NCBI GenBank assembly: GCA_024741835.1
Contig: JAENRP010000054.1
Coordinates: 75,193-139,192 of the forward strand
Origin: Diplocarpon mali
Lineage: Eukaryota > Ascomycota > Leotiomycetes > Helotiales > Drepanopezizaceae
DNA length: 64,000 nucleotides
Direction: 5' to 3'
Part shown: positions 25,038 through 35,638 of the stretch, piece by piece
Numbering within the stretch: the stretch's first letter is position 1
How the letters are laid out: every line of letters starts with the position of its first letter
Notes under the pieces: generated by a model
The model's database searches: none
Seen by the model: only the letters and a program-made list of their open reading frames with translations
Told to the model about the DNA's origin: nothing
Program-made: the position numbers and the translations under genes

Positions 25038-26092
25038 TTAGACTCGGGGCACCTTATTGTAGCCCTCTGCGGCAATTCCGCGTTTCCTCGATAGTTTGAC
25101 GATTGAAAATGTGAGAAGCATAGAGACCAAAAGCACGAGCCCCAACGACAGCTTGTAATCAACCCAATACCAGCGCGAGGACAGCAGTGCCAGTCTGCGC
25201 GAGGAGTTGCAGACTCCGGTAAACATGATTTTCTGATCGAGTGGACACTCGGCATTCACCTCCAAGGAGTCTCCCGGCTCTGGGAACTCAACGCAGCTGC
25301 CCTGATTCGCGGTCCAGCATCCGTTCCCATTGTTTGCTTCAAAGATGAGTGGAGCAGCATCGAACTTCTTTTCCCGCGCCGCATCGGTGGTGTTCGTGTC
25401 TGTCCCTCCACCCAAGATCATAATAGGAGCACAGTTCATGTACATCTCGGGTACGCTCCATCGACCATACCAGGCTTTACGCAAGCGGACAAGTCAGTCT
25501 AGTGATCTCGCAGAAAGGGGGAAAATCGAAGGAGGGCAGTATGTTCTGAGATGGAAGGGGACGGGATTCCGAGTGACTTACTCCATGCCATTACTCCTTG
25601 TCCAACGTGCAACCAATCCGGGATCGTGAAGTTGTAGACGCTCGGCAGAAGAGCCGTGGCCGAGAGGCCGTAATTCGCGTCAGCGAGATTTCGGATCGGA
25701 CACCCGCCATGAATGGAGTGGATGACCTTCCACTCGCTGTATCTCGTAGGCTTCATATCTCTGGTCACAGAGATTTGACAAGAGCCTCCACCGTGACTTG
25801 CTCCGCCCATAGCCCTTAAGACGTCAGTCTAGGACCGAACACACGGCCAGTCGCGAGGAGCATACTGCAAGTACTGCGTGGATCCACGCTGCCAGATGTT
25901 CATCACGCCCGCGGGATCAAAGTCCTTCTCGCCAGAGCAAGGCCAGTCGGAACCATCTCGACTCATCGGCCCATTCGAGCGTAGTTGACTTGCGAAAGGA
26001 ACCGGGTTTTGCATGAACGTGTGGCCGCGAATCGGCGTCAGGAGGATGAGCAAGCTTATGATATTGAGAGAAGGCATTACAGACGAAACCAT
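25038..26092 (-). CDS. LPMO-like (AA11-related) secreted protein with C-terminal membrane anchor
   Basis: Three exons on the minus strand, 26092-25866, 25814-25582 and 25474-25038, give 298 residues. The introns are 51 and 107 bases (GTATGC and GTAAGT donors). A signal peptide of about 23 residues ends ...LLTPIRG, so the mature chain starts with His24 (HTFMQNPVPF), the first half of a copper histidine brace. The second His is in MGGASHGGGSCQIS (His83), and EMYMNCAP supplies a candidate axial Tyr165. NGPMSRDGSDWPC, WKVIHSIHGGCP and FTIPDWL also fit the fungal AA11-like oxidative chitin/polysaccharide-degrading family. Unusually, the chain ends with a hydrophobic helix (KLSLGLVLLVSMLLTFSIV, about 261-279) and a basic tail. 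It may therefore stay membrane-bound and act on the fungus's own wall. Substrate and activity are inferred. Confidence 0.82.
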
Positions 26093-26929
26093 TGTGAGAT
26101 AGGGAGAGTAGTATGGTGGGGAATTTCAAGGTCCTAATGCTGAGGAGGCTGACATGCGAGGTAAGGCTACTTGTGAAGTGACGGCTTCTACAGACATAGG
26201 AGTGCGATTTAAATTAGTTGATCCGAAAAGTCCGGAACCAGCGACAGAGCCAATGCGCTCATGTTATTGTAGATCATGATACTTTTTGGCTAGTCATTCA
26301 ATCGTGTCCCAAGGTTCGAAAGACTTTAGCCTCACAAACTCAAAATAATAAGTCGGAGGATCAACTCTAGACCATCTTTCCAATGATAGTGAAAAGTCTT
26401 TTCCTGATATTTACCGAGGCTATTAATAATTGAGAATGTTCACAACAGTCTAAGCACAGGCCAGTACTGGAATTTGCATGCAAAAGCATATTTTAACCAT
26501 GGATTTTCTGTAAGGTAGGTTTAGTTTCACTATTACTCCACATTTTTCCAAGATTACAATCGAATGCTTTCAATGTTTATCCATAACACGAATATCGAAC
26601 GAGATTCGATCAAGAGCTCTTTGCAGATACTGCTTGGTAAGGCTAAAGCCGACTCTACCCTATTGACCAGGGACAGTAGCTCAGCAGGGTACCAGAGTAG
26701 AAGAATCATCATTATGAAAAACGACTTCTTCAGCCAAGCCGATGAAAACTTGGTGAAGGCCTCTAGACCGAGTAGACACTTGTATGCTTGGTAAAATCAT
26801 AGTACACTTTTCCTACCCCGCATAAGCTTATAGACTGAAACTCACTGATGTCCACTCCCACACAATAGAACCAACCACTTCTACGTTACCGATTTTACAT
26901 CATAGAGATTCATCATTCGGAACTGAAGT

Positions 26930-27027
26930 CTTATCCTCCAGGTCAAACAAGCGCAATACTCGTCATGTTCCAAGATGAGAAGGCTCAGCGTACTTTTCAA
27001 ATGATTTTTGATTGCCCTGCGACGAAG
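26930..27027. mobile_element. MITE-like element, copy 2 (degenerate)
   Basis: The right end CCTGCGACGAAG is intact. The left end CTTATCCTCCAGGTCAAACA is a diverged version of the family terminus. It is about 98 bases and no TA duplication is preserved. Confidence 0.55.
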
Positions 27028-27686
27028 TCTATTACAATCAATTCGGCTATGACTCGGTCCCTTTGCCCACAGTATCCGCCCATAGTTCAGCGAATGAAAG
27101 GTAAAGCCAAGCAACCTAAATCGATGGCCTAGCGCTTATAGTTTGTCACATGTACATATATATTTAGATAAGTTTTTCCACTTCTTATTTTTCAGCTTTA
27201 AATCGCGTTCTCGGAGCCTAAAGTACAAGAATCCCCTCGAAACATCTATCGCCTTGAATATGATTCGTAGGTTTTTAGCCCACATTTCCTGCGAAATGAC
27301 GAAGAGCATGAGCGGGGACATATTTTGTCGCAAGCCAGATGAGAACCAGGTGAGTACGTATAGCTTAAGTAGAAGCAGTTTGAGTTGTAGCCTTTTTGCG
27401 GCAGGGGGAAGAGTAGGAGCTAGCTTACTTACGAGGCATATAGCGCGCCCAAGACTTCTTTGCATTACCTAATATTGAGAACATTACACTCACAACTAAG
27501 GAATTTGAGAAGAGTATCTCCAGATACAAGTGACATATTACCAATGATTGCAACGTCAAATACAGGAGAATTAATAGACCAAGGCCATTTCCAGGTGCAT
27601 CAGACGTTTCGCCGATGGAGGCTATGCGTTCCATTGCTATATCTTCCCTTGCACCTGACATGTCAAAAAAACCTCCGGACCGATTG

Positions 27687-27800
27687 TTTTGTCGCAGGCC
27701 CAATACATACCGAAGTGGCGTAGATGGAGAGGTGAATTGCTGATAAGCTTGCATGGTTCAGTATACTTTCATCTAGCATTTATTTTGGCATGCGACGAAG
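27687..27800. mobile_element. MITE-like element, copy 3
   Basis: The left end contains TTTGTCGCAGGCCCAA and the right end TTTGGCATGCGACGAAG. Internal ATACTTTCAT is shared with other copies. It is about 114 bases. Confidence 0.75.
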
Positions 27801-28986
27801 TCTTGTATCCTTCACAAGTGCCCAGAAGACCAAAGGCTTGGCGTCTGTGGGCGCCAAATACTTCGCAATACTGCTTTTATTATCTATTTTAGTATGATAG
27901 GCTGAATAGCGAACCGCAAGGAGTTTTTCATAGTAGTTTTCTCTTTATACCAAGTCCGAATATAGCGCTTGCCGCTTACACTATATAGTAAAGAGCCAAT
28001 ATAGCATATGAAAAGGAAGACCTGGGGTTTACCGCGGTAGTTTCACAAGGGCAACAACAAATACTTCTTTGACCGAGCCTCGACCGCTATCTAGAAGATG
28101 CTATTACAATAATGCCGCGGCTCCCCTTTGCCGCTTGTTTTCTTGGTATGAAACCATTTACCTCGCAAAGAAACTATTACATATGAAAATTGGAAGAGTT
28201 GAATAGCTTCTAGATAAAAGACTACCAAGAAGTTCTTAATTTAAACTATTATTAATCGAGAGGTTCGTAGCGTATTAGGGCTTGAATGATTAAGCCCCCG
28301 AGTGATACCAGGTAGAAGGCAACCACTGCACCTCATTACTCTAGTCGTTGTTCGGATTCATTCCAAGCTTATGCTTCAGACTGAGAATGACAGTTGACAT
28401 CTTGGGCACAGTGCCTTATTGTCCTCTTTGAAAAACCACCCATTTAATATCGAGTCAAGAGGAGGTGAACTTACCGGCTGTGCTTCCGGATGTGTGTTTG
28501 CCAAGTTAACAATACCTTGACATAGTCCTCGGCATACAACGAATTACGATTAGCGCCGGATACAGCCCGCGCAAGCCAAGCTGCCATGAGTTTTGATCCC
28601 AGGGCTGCATTTGTAAATCTAAGCTCGACTCTGAATTGGTTCTTGTTTTGCGACATTAACCATCCGAGCCTCGATCAGTGTTCTCCAGAGTAACTCTGCC
28701 GAGTCCGGTCAAACCCGAGAGCAAGGTACATACAGAGAGTACAGCGGTTAAGTGTTGCCCCCCGTGATTCGGGTATCAGACCTTTCCCCCTGGAAGCCCA
28801 CTATGAAAATAGGAAGAGGGTGAGATATTAATCGCTGCTAGATTAGCCACTTGTCGAGAAGAGTTCTGGTATTTCTTACTGTCGCAATTTCTGTCGAAGA
28901 ATATGAAAATTATATGCTGTCTAAAACAAGTATCCAGGCCCCTTCCCCTCCACCTTGTCAACAGGATGTGAAAGTCAATTACTGTT

Positions 28987-29098
28987 CTTCATCGCAGGCC
29001 AAACGAATTCCATCTTGGAGCCATTTGCAAGGCGTTGAAGATGCGTTTGCAAGGTTCACTTATACGTCCATGTAGTGCGTGTTTGGCCTGCGACGAAG
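28987..29098. mobile_element. MITE-like element, copy 4
   Basis: Ends CTTCATCGCAGGCCAAACGA and TGTTTGGCCTGCGACGAAG form an inverted pair; internal TTTGCAAGGTT is present. TA follows the right end, while the left TA has been lost. Confidence 0.85.
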
Positions 29099-30756
29099 TA
29101 CTGTGGCACGACCTGAAGACAAAGCCATCAAGGGTGCCCTGGAAACACATTCTCTACATGGGCTTGCGATACCGAGGCGCTGTTCGGCGCTGGCCACCCC
29201 CCTTTACCGAATCAGCACTGCCGCGCAGCAATTCCAAGTCTTGCGCCCATAGTAAACTTGACATCGGCAAAGGATGCAGCAAGTCCTCTTGTCGGAGAGA
29301 TACCCCACCAGGTACTCGCTTCCCAAGTGCCAGAATCATACGATCGGTTGTGCCGAAAATAAGGATGTTATCAAGGGATGACTGTGGCTGGGGTATGTAG
29401 CCTCCTCTACTATGTCGTATCAGTATAAACTGGAAAAAATCCTCTTCTAGTCGTGCGAACGATTGGTGTTTGGAAGCTCTGGTTCATCAACATCCTAGCG
29501 ACGCTTTGGGGCTGTAAGTGATACCGGATTGCTTTTCCCCCCTCTCCCGATACACCGTACGGTGTTTCAACACCAGGCCGGGAAATCCACCTGATGGAAG
29601 GAATCTTGCTCATCTAGAAGTTTCAAGAGCTATTTTTCGTATCGCGGACGCGGGATTACGCACCGGATAGTTGTCGGCCGTTGGGCTTCCAGAACTCGGA
29701 CTTGGGACTGCTATCCTAGAGTTTCTTTACGGATAGAGTATGATTGGTGGGTGCTAAGATCAAACATGCATTAAAAGAGGTGGATCTTTGTTTAAACGTT
29801 GGGTAGAGGTTAAAGCTCATATGGTCACTCCCGATGATTGGTGTTTCGAGTCCGGTGGATCTGGATGAAAAGTCACTGTAAGTACTATTTTAAATCCAGA
29901 ACATAGAAAGTCAGTCTCTAGTATTTAGGCCTGTTATGCTTAATCGCCAAAGTGTATTCTTCTTGCCCTGGTATTGGGGAGCTATTCGATCGGTTCATTG
30001 ATCGATCGTACTTGAAAAAAGAATAAATCCGGAGTGGCGGAGGCGAAGAATAGAGAGATATTGCGGCTCATTTATCGGACCGAGGGAGATGGTATTCGGC
30101 TTACTTTTAGTAGTAAACCGAGCCTATCTCTAAGCCTAAGGCCCTTGAAACTAAGCCTCCATGTAGAAGCCGTGTTACTGTGACGGCTGTTATCATGTTA
30201 CAGCTTTGTACCAAGTCAGCAGCATGTTTTAAGTAAGCTCTTGCAATTTTATAGTTGGGTAATGATCTCGTCAGTGGTCTGAGAGAGGGCACGAGGAAGT
30301 GTGAGTTGCGAGCGATTGGTTGTTTGTTGTCTTGTACTCTATGGGAGAGAGAGGGAGTGAGATCTCTTTAGACTCGAGAATATCTAGGTTGTGGCATTAG
30401 CGCCTTGACATGCTGTCATGTGACTAGCATGTGGTTTGCACACAGCTGCAACGAATTTCTCCATTGTTGTATAATTATCTTTGTTATCGATGATATAGTG
30501 TACTTTGAGTGATGTTTACTAGTGGTTAATGGTAGATTCAGCGTAGAATTTCATGTAAAGCTATCTACTTTCCTTTATCCAGTTAAGCTTAAGTGGGCCC
30601 GAGCCTCTTGCCCACTTGTATTTATTTCAGTACAACAAACACGGTTCAAAGAAGGACTTTGCAAGTCCAGATCAATTTGTTTGGACACAATTCTGGAAAC
30701 TTGGGGCTGTTTCAGGCATCAAACTAAGCCTCATACCAGAGTTGCAGATCATTTTA

Positions 30757-30868
30757 CTTTGTCGTAGGCCAAACAAAGCCCATACCAGTAAACTATTAGC
30801 GGTGACTTGTAGTGCCCTTGTAGAGCCGAATCTGTTCTTGCGTGGTGTTCTTTTGGCCTGCGACAAAG
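30757..30868. mobile_element. MITE-like element, copy 5
   Basis: The left end CTTTGTCGTAGGCCAAACAA is preceded by TA. The right end TTTTGGCCTGCGACAAAG is its inverted partner. Both ends share the C-to-T change in the fourth base (CTTT instead of CTTC). Confidence 0.85.
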
Positions 30869-31076
30869 CAATATTGAAGCCTGAGCAGGATTAAGATCTT
30901 ACTAAAGTCTGTCAGATTTGCCTCGTGTACAGCCCCCTCTCCACCCTAATCGAATGTTGATTTCCTTTACCTTTCCAGAGCAAGGAGTGAGGCATGATTC
31001 CCAATTGGTCAATTGCCTATGCCTACCCTGAAGTGGACGCTTGAATCTAATCTAAACCAAGACCAAAGTAAATATA

Positions 31077-31194
31077 CAGCGCCGTAGGCTAAGCGAACCC
31101 TATTTAAGAGCACATTTGTTAGTCACTTGCAAACCTATTGAGAATCACATTTGTGCCTTAGTGCTGAGATTTATCAGTTTGGCATGGGATGAAG
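31077..31194. mobile_element. MITE-like element, copy 6 (degenerate)
   Basis: A diverged left end (CGTAGGCTAAGCGAA) follows TA, and the right end is GTTTGGCATGGGATGAAG. Spacing is 118 bases and internal CTTGCAAACC is present. Similarity is visible but weak. Confidence 0.5.
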
Positions 31195-31791
31195 CAGCGG
31201 CTTGTGGATGGTAGCAAAGACCCAGGCGGTTGACGTGCAGCAGAATTGTTAACTGCCCTTCTAGACCTCCCTTCTGATTCAACAATCAGATAGGGGACAA
31301 GGATGGGGAGGGACAGGAGTCGCAGGAGATAGGATTGCCACGTGTAGCCAGACTGCAAGGCATTTACCCCTGACATACAAGAGTCCCATGTCCGTATCTT
31401 GAAGTAGTTTGATAGCCAGTCCACCGAGTCTATTGCTTAGGGTTTGCTAGGAGCCCTGAGTTCGCCCCAACTTATGAACGCATCTATTTTAAATAATTTC
31501 AACTTCGGTGCTAGCTTGGGTTTTCGCAGCGAATTACCTGAATAGGCGAGCCCTTATGAATTTTGTGAAGTCCCTACTTAAGACTAAAACTATAATACAC
31601 GCTTCTCTACAGCACCTGCTTCCGCCGATTCCTAGCGAAAGCTCTCACAATCAATGGAAAGAGGATCTTAAAGGTACATAGCACATCCATATTGCGGCCC
31701 TCTCCCCAGTTTATCAGAGCTGGGTTATCCGCGCTGGCAAAGGCGACAAGAGTTAAACCTTTGAGCTGAGGGAGAGGTCCAGTAGGAAGTA

Positions 31792-31900
31792 CTTTGTCGC
31801 AGGCCAAATAAACACCGTATTAGCATCATTTGCGGGGAGGGTTAAAATGGGGTTGCAAGGCTATATAATGCTTTCATATCGTGTTTGGCCTATAACGAAG
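31792..31900. mobile_element. MITE-like element, copy 7 (left member of a tandem pair)
   Basis: The left end CTTTGTCGCAGGCCAAATAA is preceded by TA (31790-31791). The right end GTTTGGCCTATAACGAAG is followed by TA (31901-31902), which is also the left TA of copy 8. Internal GGTTGCAAGG is present. Confidence 0.85.
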
Positions 31901-31902
31901 TA

Positions 31903-32015
31903 CTTCATCGTAGGCCAAACAAACACGACATTTGCGCCAATTGCAGCGGGGCTTCTGTACTGGTTTGCAAGGTCGACTTGTAATTTCATACGGCCTTTAT
32001 TTTGCCTGCGATGAG
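31903..32015. mobile_element. MITE-like element, copy 8 (right member of a tandem pair)
   Basis: It begins CTTCATCGTAGGCCAAACAA directly after the TA shared with copy 7 and ends TTTTGCCTGCGATGAG. Internal GGTTTGCAAGGTCG matches other copies. Confidence 0.82.
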
Positions 32016-32744
32016 CCAACACTCCTGGCTGTTTACTCGGCTGGGGCGACTGAGTCATATAGCCTGTCAGCTGCATGGGTGCACTGGGAGCCGGCCAACT
32101 CAAAGGGGCGCCCAACATCTTCTGGCGCTATGATCTATGTAGGAAGTAGGATTTGTATCAAATCGATTTGCAGTAATACTAGGTCCTCCACAAATTACTT
32201 CTTCGCATTAAGGATCATGGCGACGCTATGAGGGTGTCATCAGGTCCAGCAGTGGCAGGATCACAGTAATAGCGCCTGTTCACAATGTACTGCCCATTTG
32301 TTGACCATGGTGCAGCGGCTCTCTTCTCCCCCACGTCGATAAGGTAGGCCTGGGGATCGAAGTTTCAACGCCTTGCACTTCTTGTCAAGATTCAAGAGTA
32401 ATCAAGATACACTACCTAGCACTTGTTCTTCTTCAACGTATCGTAACCCGGCGGGTACTAACCTCTTGCAGTTATTCTTATGTCACATACGATGCAGACA
32501 GGAGCAGAGCTTAAATCGCACCAAAAATGGAACCGAGCTCTAGAGCGCTCCTCTGAATGATACTTGGGGCAGCCCTTGTTGGCTTTGGAACAGAGGCTCA
32601 AAACAAGGTTATTATGAAAGCTAGGATGCTGGCGACGGAGAATTCTAGATTCAATCGGGCTCTAATCTCAAATCATCCGTATCCCTACAAGGTATCTATA
32701 CTAATCTTTCACAGAAGCCAAGTAGATAGAGCCAGAAACTTCTA

Positions 32745-32855
32745 CTTCATCGCAGGCTATACAAACTCCATACGAAAGTTTATCAACCTTGCAAACCCGT
32801 CAAACACCTACCCTTGTACACTTGCTCATGTGCTGCACGTTTGGCCTGCGACATG
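32745..32855. mobile_element. MITE-like element, copy 9
   Basis: TA precedes the left end CTTCATCGCAGGCTATACAA, and the right end is GTTTGGCCTGCGACATGG. Internal CCTTGCAAACC is the reverse complement of the usual TTGCAAGG core, so this copy may be in the opposite orientation. Confidence 0.75.
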
Positions 32856-33311
32856 GCAGAGGAACAGGAGCTCAGATCCTGTATTCCTTGTGTTAGTGCG
32901 ACGCATCTACGTTCCTGTTATTTGACATGGATATTTCAATCTCTTCCTCTCTCAAGCAGGCTAGAAGACACGTCCGACAGTCTTCCTGCCATTCGGCTCA
33001 GTCACAGCACTTGGAGATCTTGTCTTAAACTGTGTGTGAGTATAAAGCTCGATCGGTGGGCCCCTGATCGTAAGAGAAGAAAGAGAAGATGGAGAGGAAG
33101 GTAAAGAAAGCAGAAAAGAAATTTCTTTTGGCGAGAAAAGGTTTGCCCTTGAAAGCTACATATGCCAGCTCTAGTTCTCGTTGAGTTTCTATACGATTTA
33201 AACTCTGTATTAGCAGGAGGAAGCGGGAGAGAGGGGGGGGTTACTTATTACTTACCTAAGCCAAGCGCCCCGCCCCCTATTGACAGGAAAGGCTACGCAT
33301 CTCACTTTGTA

Positions 33312-33442
33312 CCTGTTCGCAGGCCAGACAAACAACACATTGGCCTTCTTACAGTTCGCAGTATCCCAAGGTCGGTTCCTAGTAGGCTCGCAAGGGTGAA
33401 TCAATATACTTTCACGTGTTGCTCGCCTGGCTTGCGAACAAG
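33312..33442. mobile_element. MITE-like element, copy 10 (variant ends)
   Basis: The left end CCTGTTCGCAGGCCAGACAA follows TA. The right end GCCTGGCTTGCGAACAAG precedes TA. Both ends carry the same alternative core, TGTTCGC, in place of TCGTCGC. It is 131 bases. Confidence 0.8.
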
Positions 33443-34220
33443 TAGATACACGGTAGACACTAAGCCCCTTAAGCGGATTACGAGTAATAAGGTTCCTCAC
33501 TCCTCGCTGCTCGGAAGGCTAGACAAAATCTATCATTGTACTTTTACTTTATATCTAGGGTTCCCGGCAGCGTTCGCCGGGCTGGATGGAGACACGCTTC
33601 CTATCCCCTGCTGGGTTGGCATGCAACGGTATATCTCTATCTCACACATATCAGGGGGCTGCAGGTAACTTACTGCACAGCACTTTGTATAATGTGCTCC
33701 CCAAGACTCTAGCAAGCGCAGAGTGCCCATGATATCAAACCTACCATCTCCCTGGCGGGGAATCACAGCAGCGATAGATTTCAAGCTTAATCCTAAGAAG
33801 CTGGCCGACTGGCAATGGCACATCCAGAAGGACTGCGTGTAGGTATCGTCCCTGGTCCATCGCAAGGGTCTAGCTCGTACTAACTGAAAAGAGTAAAAAA
33901 TATCTAGTAGATTTCGATGATAATAGCATTCAAGGGCATTGCTTCCTCAGGCCATAACTCAACCCCCTCCTTGTCGACAAGGGACAATGCTTAATCATCG
34001 TACTTCTGTACCCGGCATATATGACCCAGAACGCTCGGCCGCGGCTAAGGCTCGTCAGTCTCTTGACTCGGACATCGTCGAAGGTCTTGCAAGCCGAGTA
34101 AGATCTCACCTGCAAAACACGATCCGCGGTTTGCTCGGCAGTCAATTCTCCCTCGTACTATTCCTTCGCGGTAGGGGTCGAGATCTGCCGCTTTAACGCG
34201 CGACGCTGGTGGGAAGGAGA

Positions 34221-34237
34221 NNNNNNNNNNNNNNNNN
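34221..34237. other. Assembly gap (17 N)
   Basis: Seventeen undetermined bases lie in intergenic DNA. Confidence 0.99.
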
Positions 34238-35638
34238 GTGGAGACAATGGAAAAAAAGAAGAAAGAGGAAAAAATGCAGAGTACCAGGAGTGGTCCTGAA
34301 GACTTCGGAGTGGGTATCGCATCCATCGTATCGCGTCACAGGGCTCGCTGACCTTGACTTCGCTCAACCCGGATGCGCTGTCTCGCCGCTCCCTGAGATC
34401 GGAGCTGGCCCCGATATCTGAGATCGGAGTTGGAAGCTTCTTCGCTGCTTGCGCCTCCTCTCCAGGACCCACAAGACGACATCACCACGGCGCCATCTTA
34501 GCAAGCCCATGTCCATGAACACTCTCTCCCTCTCTCTCCCCGCTGCTCTCGACCACGCTTCAGCGGCGCAAGATCAGACTGGAAGGCGGGATGCGCGATC
34601 ATCTGAGGCGCTTAGTCTGGACGTTCTCTGTCGTCTTGGGTGTAAACAAGCGCGCCAGCTGCTCGGCTGCAAGACCTCACCGCCCCTACCTGGACCCGGG
34701 CGAGCTCCAACTCGTCTTGCTAGAATCCACGTTTAGACGCCAGTCTGACTTCGGCACCGGCGAGAGATCTCCAGAGCCCAGAAGTGTTTGTAGCTCCCCT
34801 TCACCTCGTGGGTACGAGAGACCGATCGTGCGTCTGTGCTGCACGGCATCTCAAGTCTGGACAGGGTTACCAACGAAACTTTGGAGTAACAGTGCGCCAA
34901 ACTTTCGGTCTGCGTCTCGTGCGAGGTAACCTGTACTCCGTAGACGGGGAGGGGGAGGAAGAGCTGGATCAGAGCCGAGTGTCGGCACGTACGGCGGGTG
35001 GAGCAGACAGGTGCCAGTAAACTGGAGCTCTCGTCAGTCGCCCGACCAAAGGCAATTTACCATCAGCGACGTTAATAAAACCAAGCCCCTCGTATCGTCT
35101 AGAAGTCTCCGTCATCCTCCTTGGCCATCACCTCGGCAATGACCTCGGCCTCGATATCCAGTCGAGATTTGGGCGTCTGCTACGAACCGAACATGGATCT
35201 CCGACGGCCTCCTAGCGAAACGGAGGCTCCTCCTCCGCCCGCGTGAGACTGCCGCGACTAGCAAAGAGCCCCTTCGTATCTGGCGCGCCATGGCCTGGCC
35301 TTGGGGGAGGACCGATAGGGTTTTCGAGCTTCGGACTCTGCGCTGGACAGCTTGCACGGTGGAGTGCTGCTGTACGAGTTCCCCCTCCGTCTCTTGGGCC
35401 CTGGCGTGAGCCTCCTCGTCCTCGGCGACTCCTTCACCACCCGAGCCCCCTTGAGGATAGACCGGTTAGAGACGACTGGGAGCGATGGCGTGCTTCACCA
35501 GACGCCGGGGATGCCACGATCTCACATATCTACCCAGCGACGACCCCCTCACCCCCCTCCCAGGAACGATGCTGAGCTTGACAGCATCTCTTCCCTCAAC
35601 CCCATCTCATACTCAGTGTCCCGGAGAAGATCACCACC

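Larger units (their letters stand above)
26093..35638. other. Long gene-poor region rich in MITE-like elements
   Basis: No gene is supported over 9.5 kb. Several short frames run across the MITE-like elements and are chance. A minus frame at 33865-33533 (GDGRFDIMGTLRLLESWG) reads somewhat like protein but is unassigned. From about 34.4 to 35.6 kb the base composition becomes GC-richer, leading into the glycosyltransferase gene. Confidence 0.35.

Noticed and set aside
27327..27345. A further MITE copy starting TTTGTCGCAAGCC
   Set aside because: Only one end is visible; no inverted partner occurs within 130 bases.
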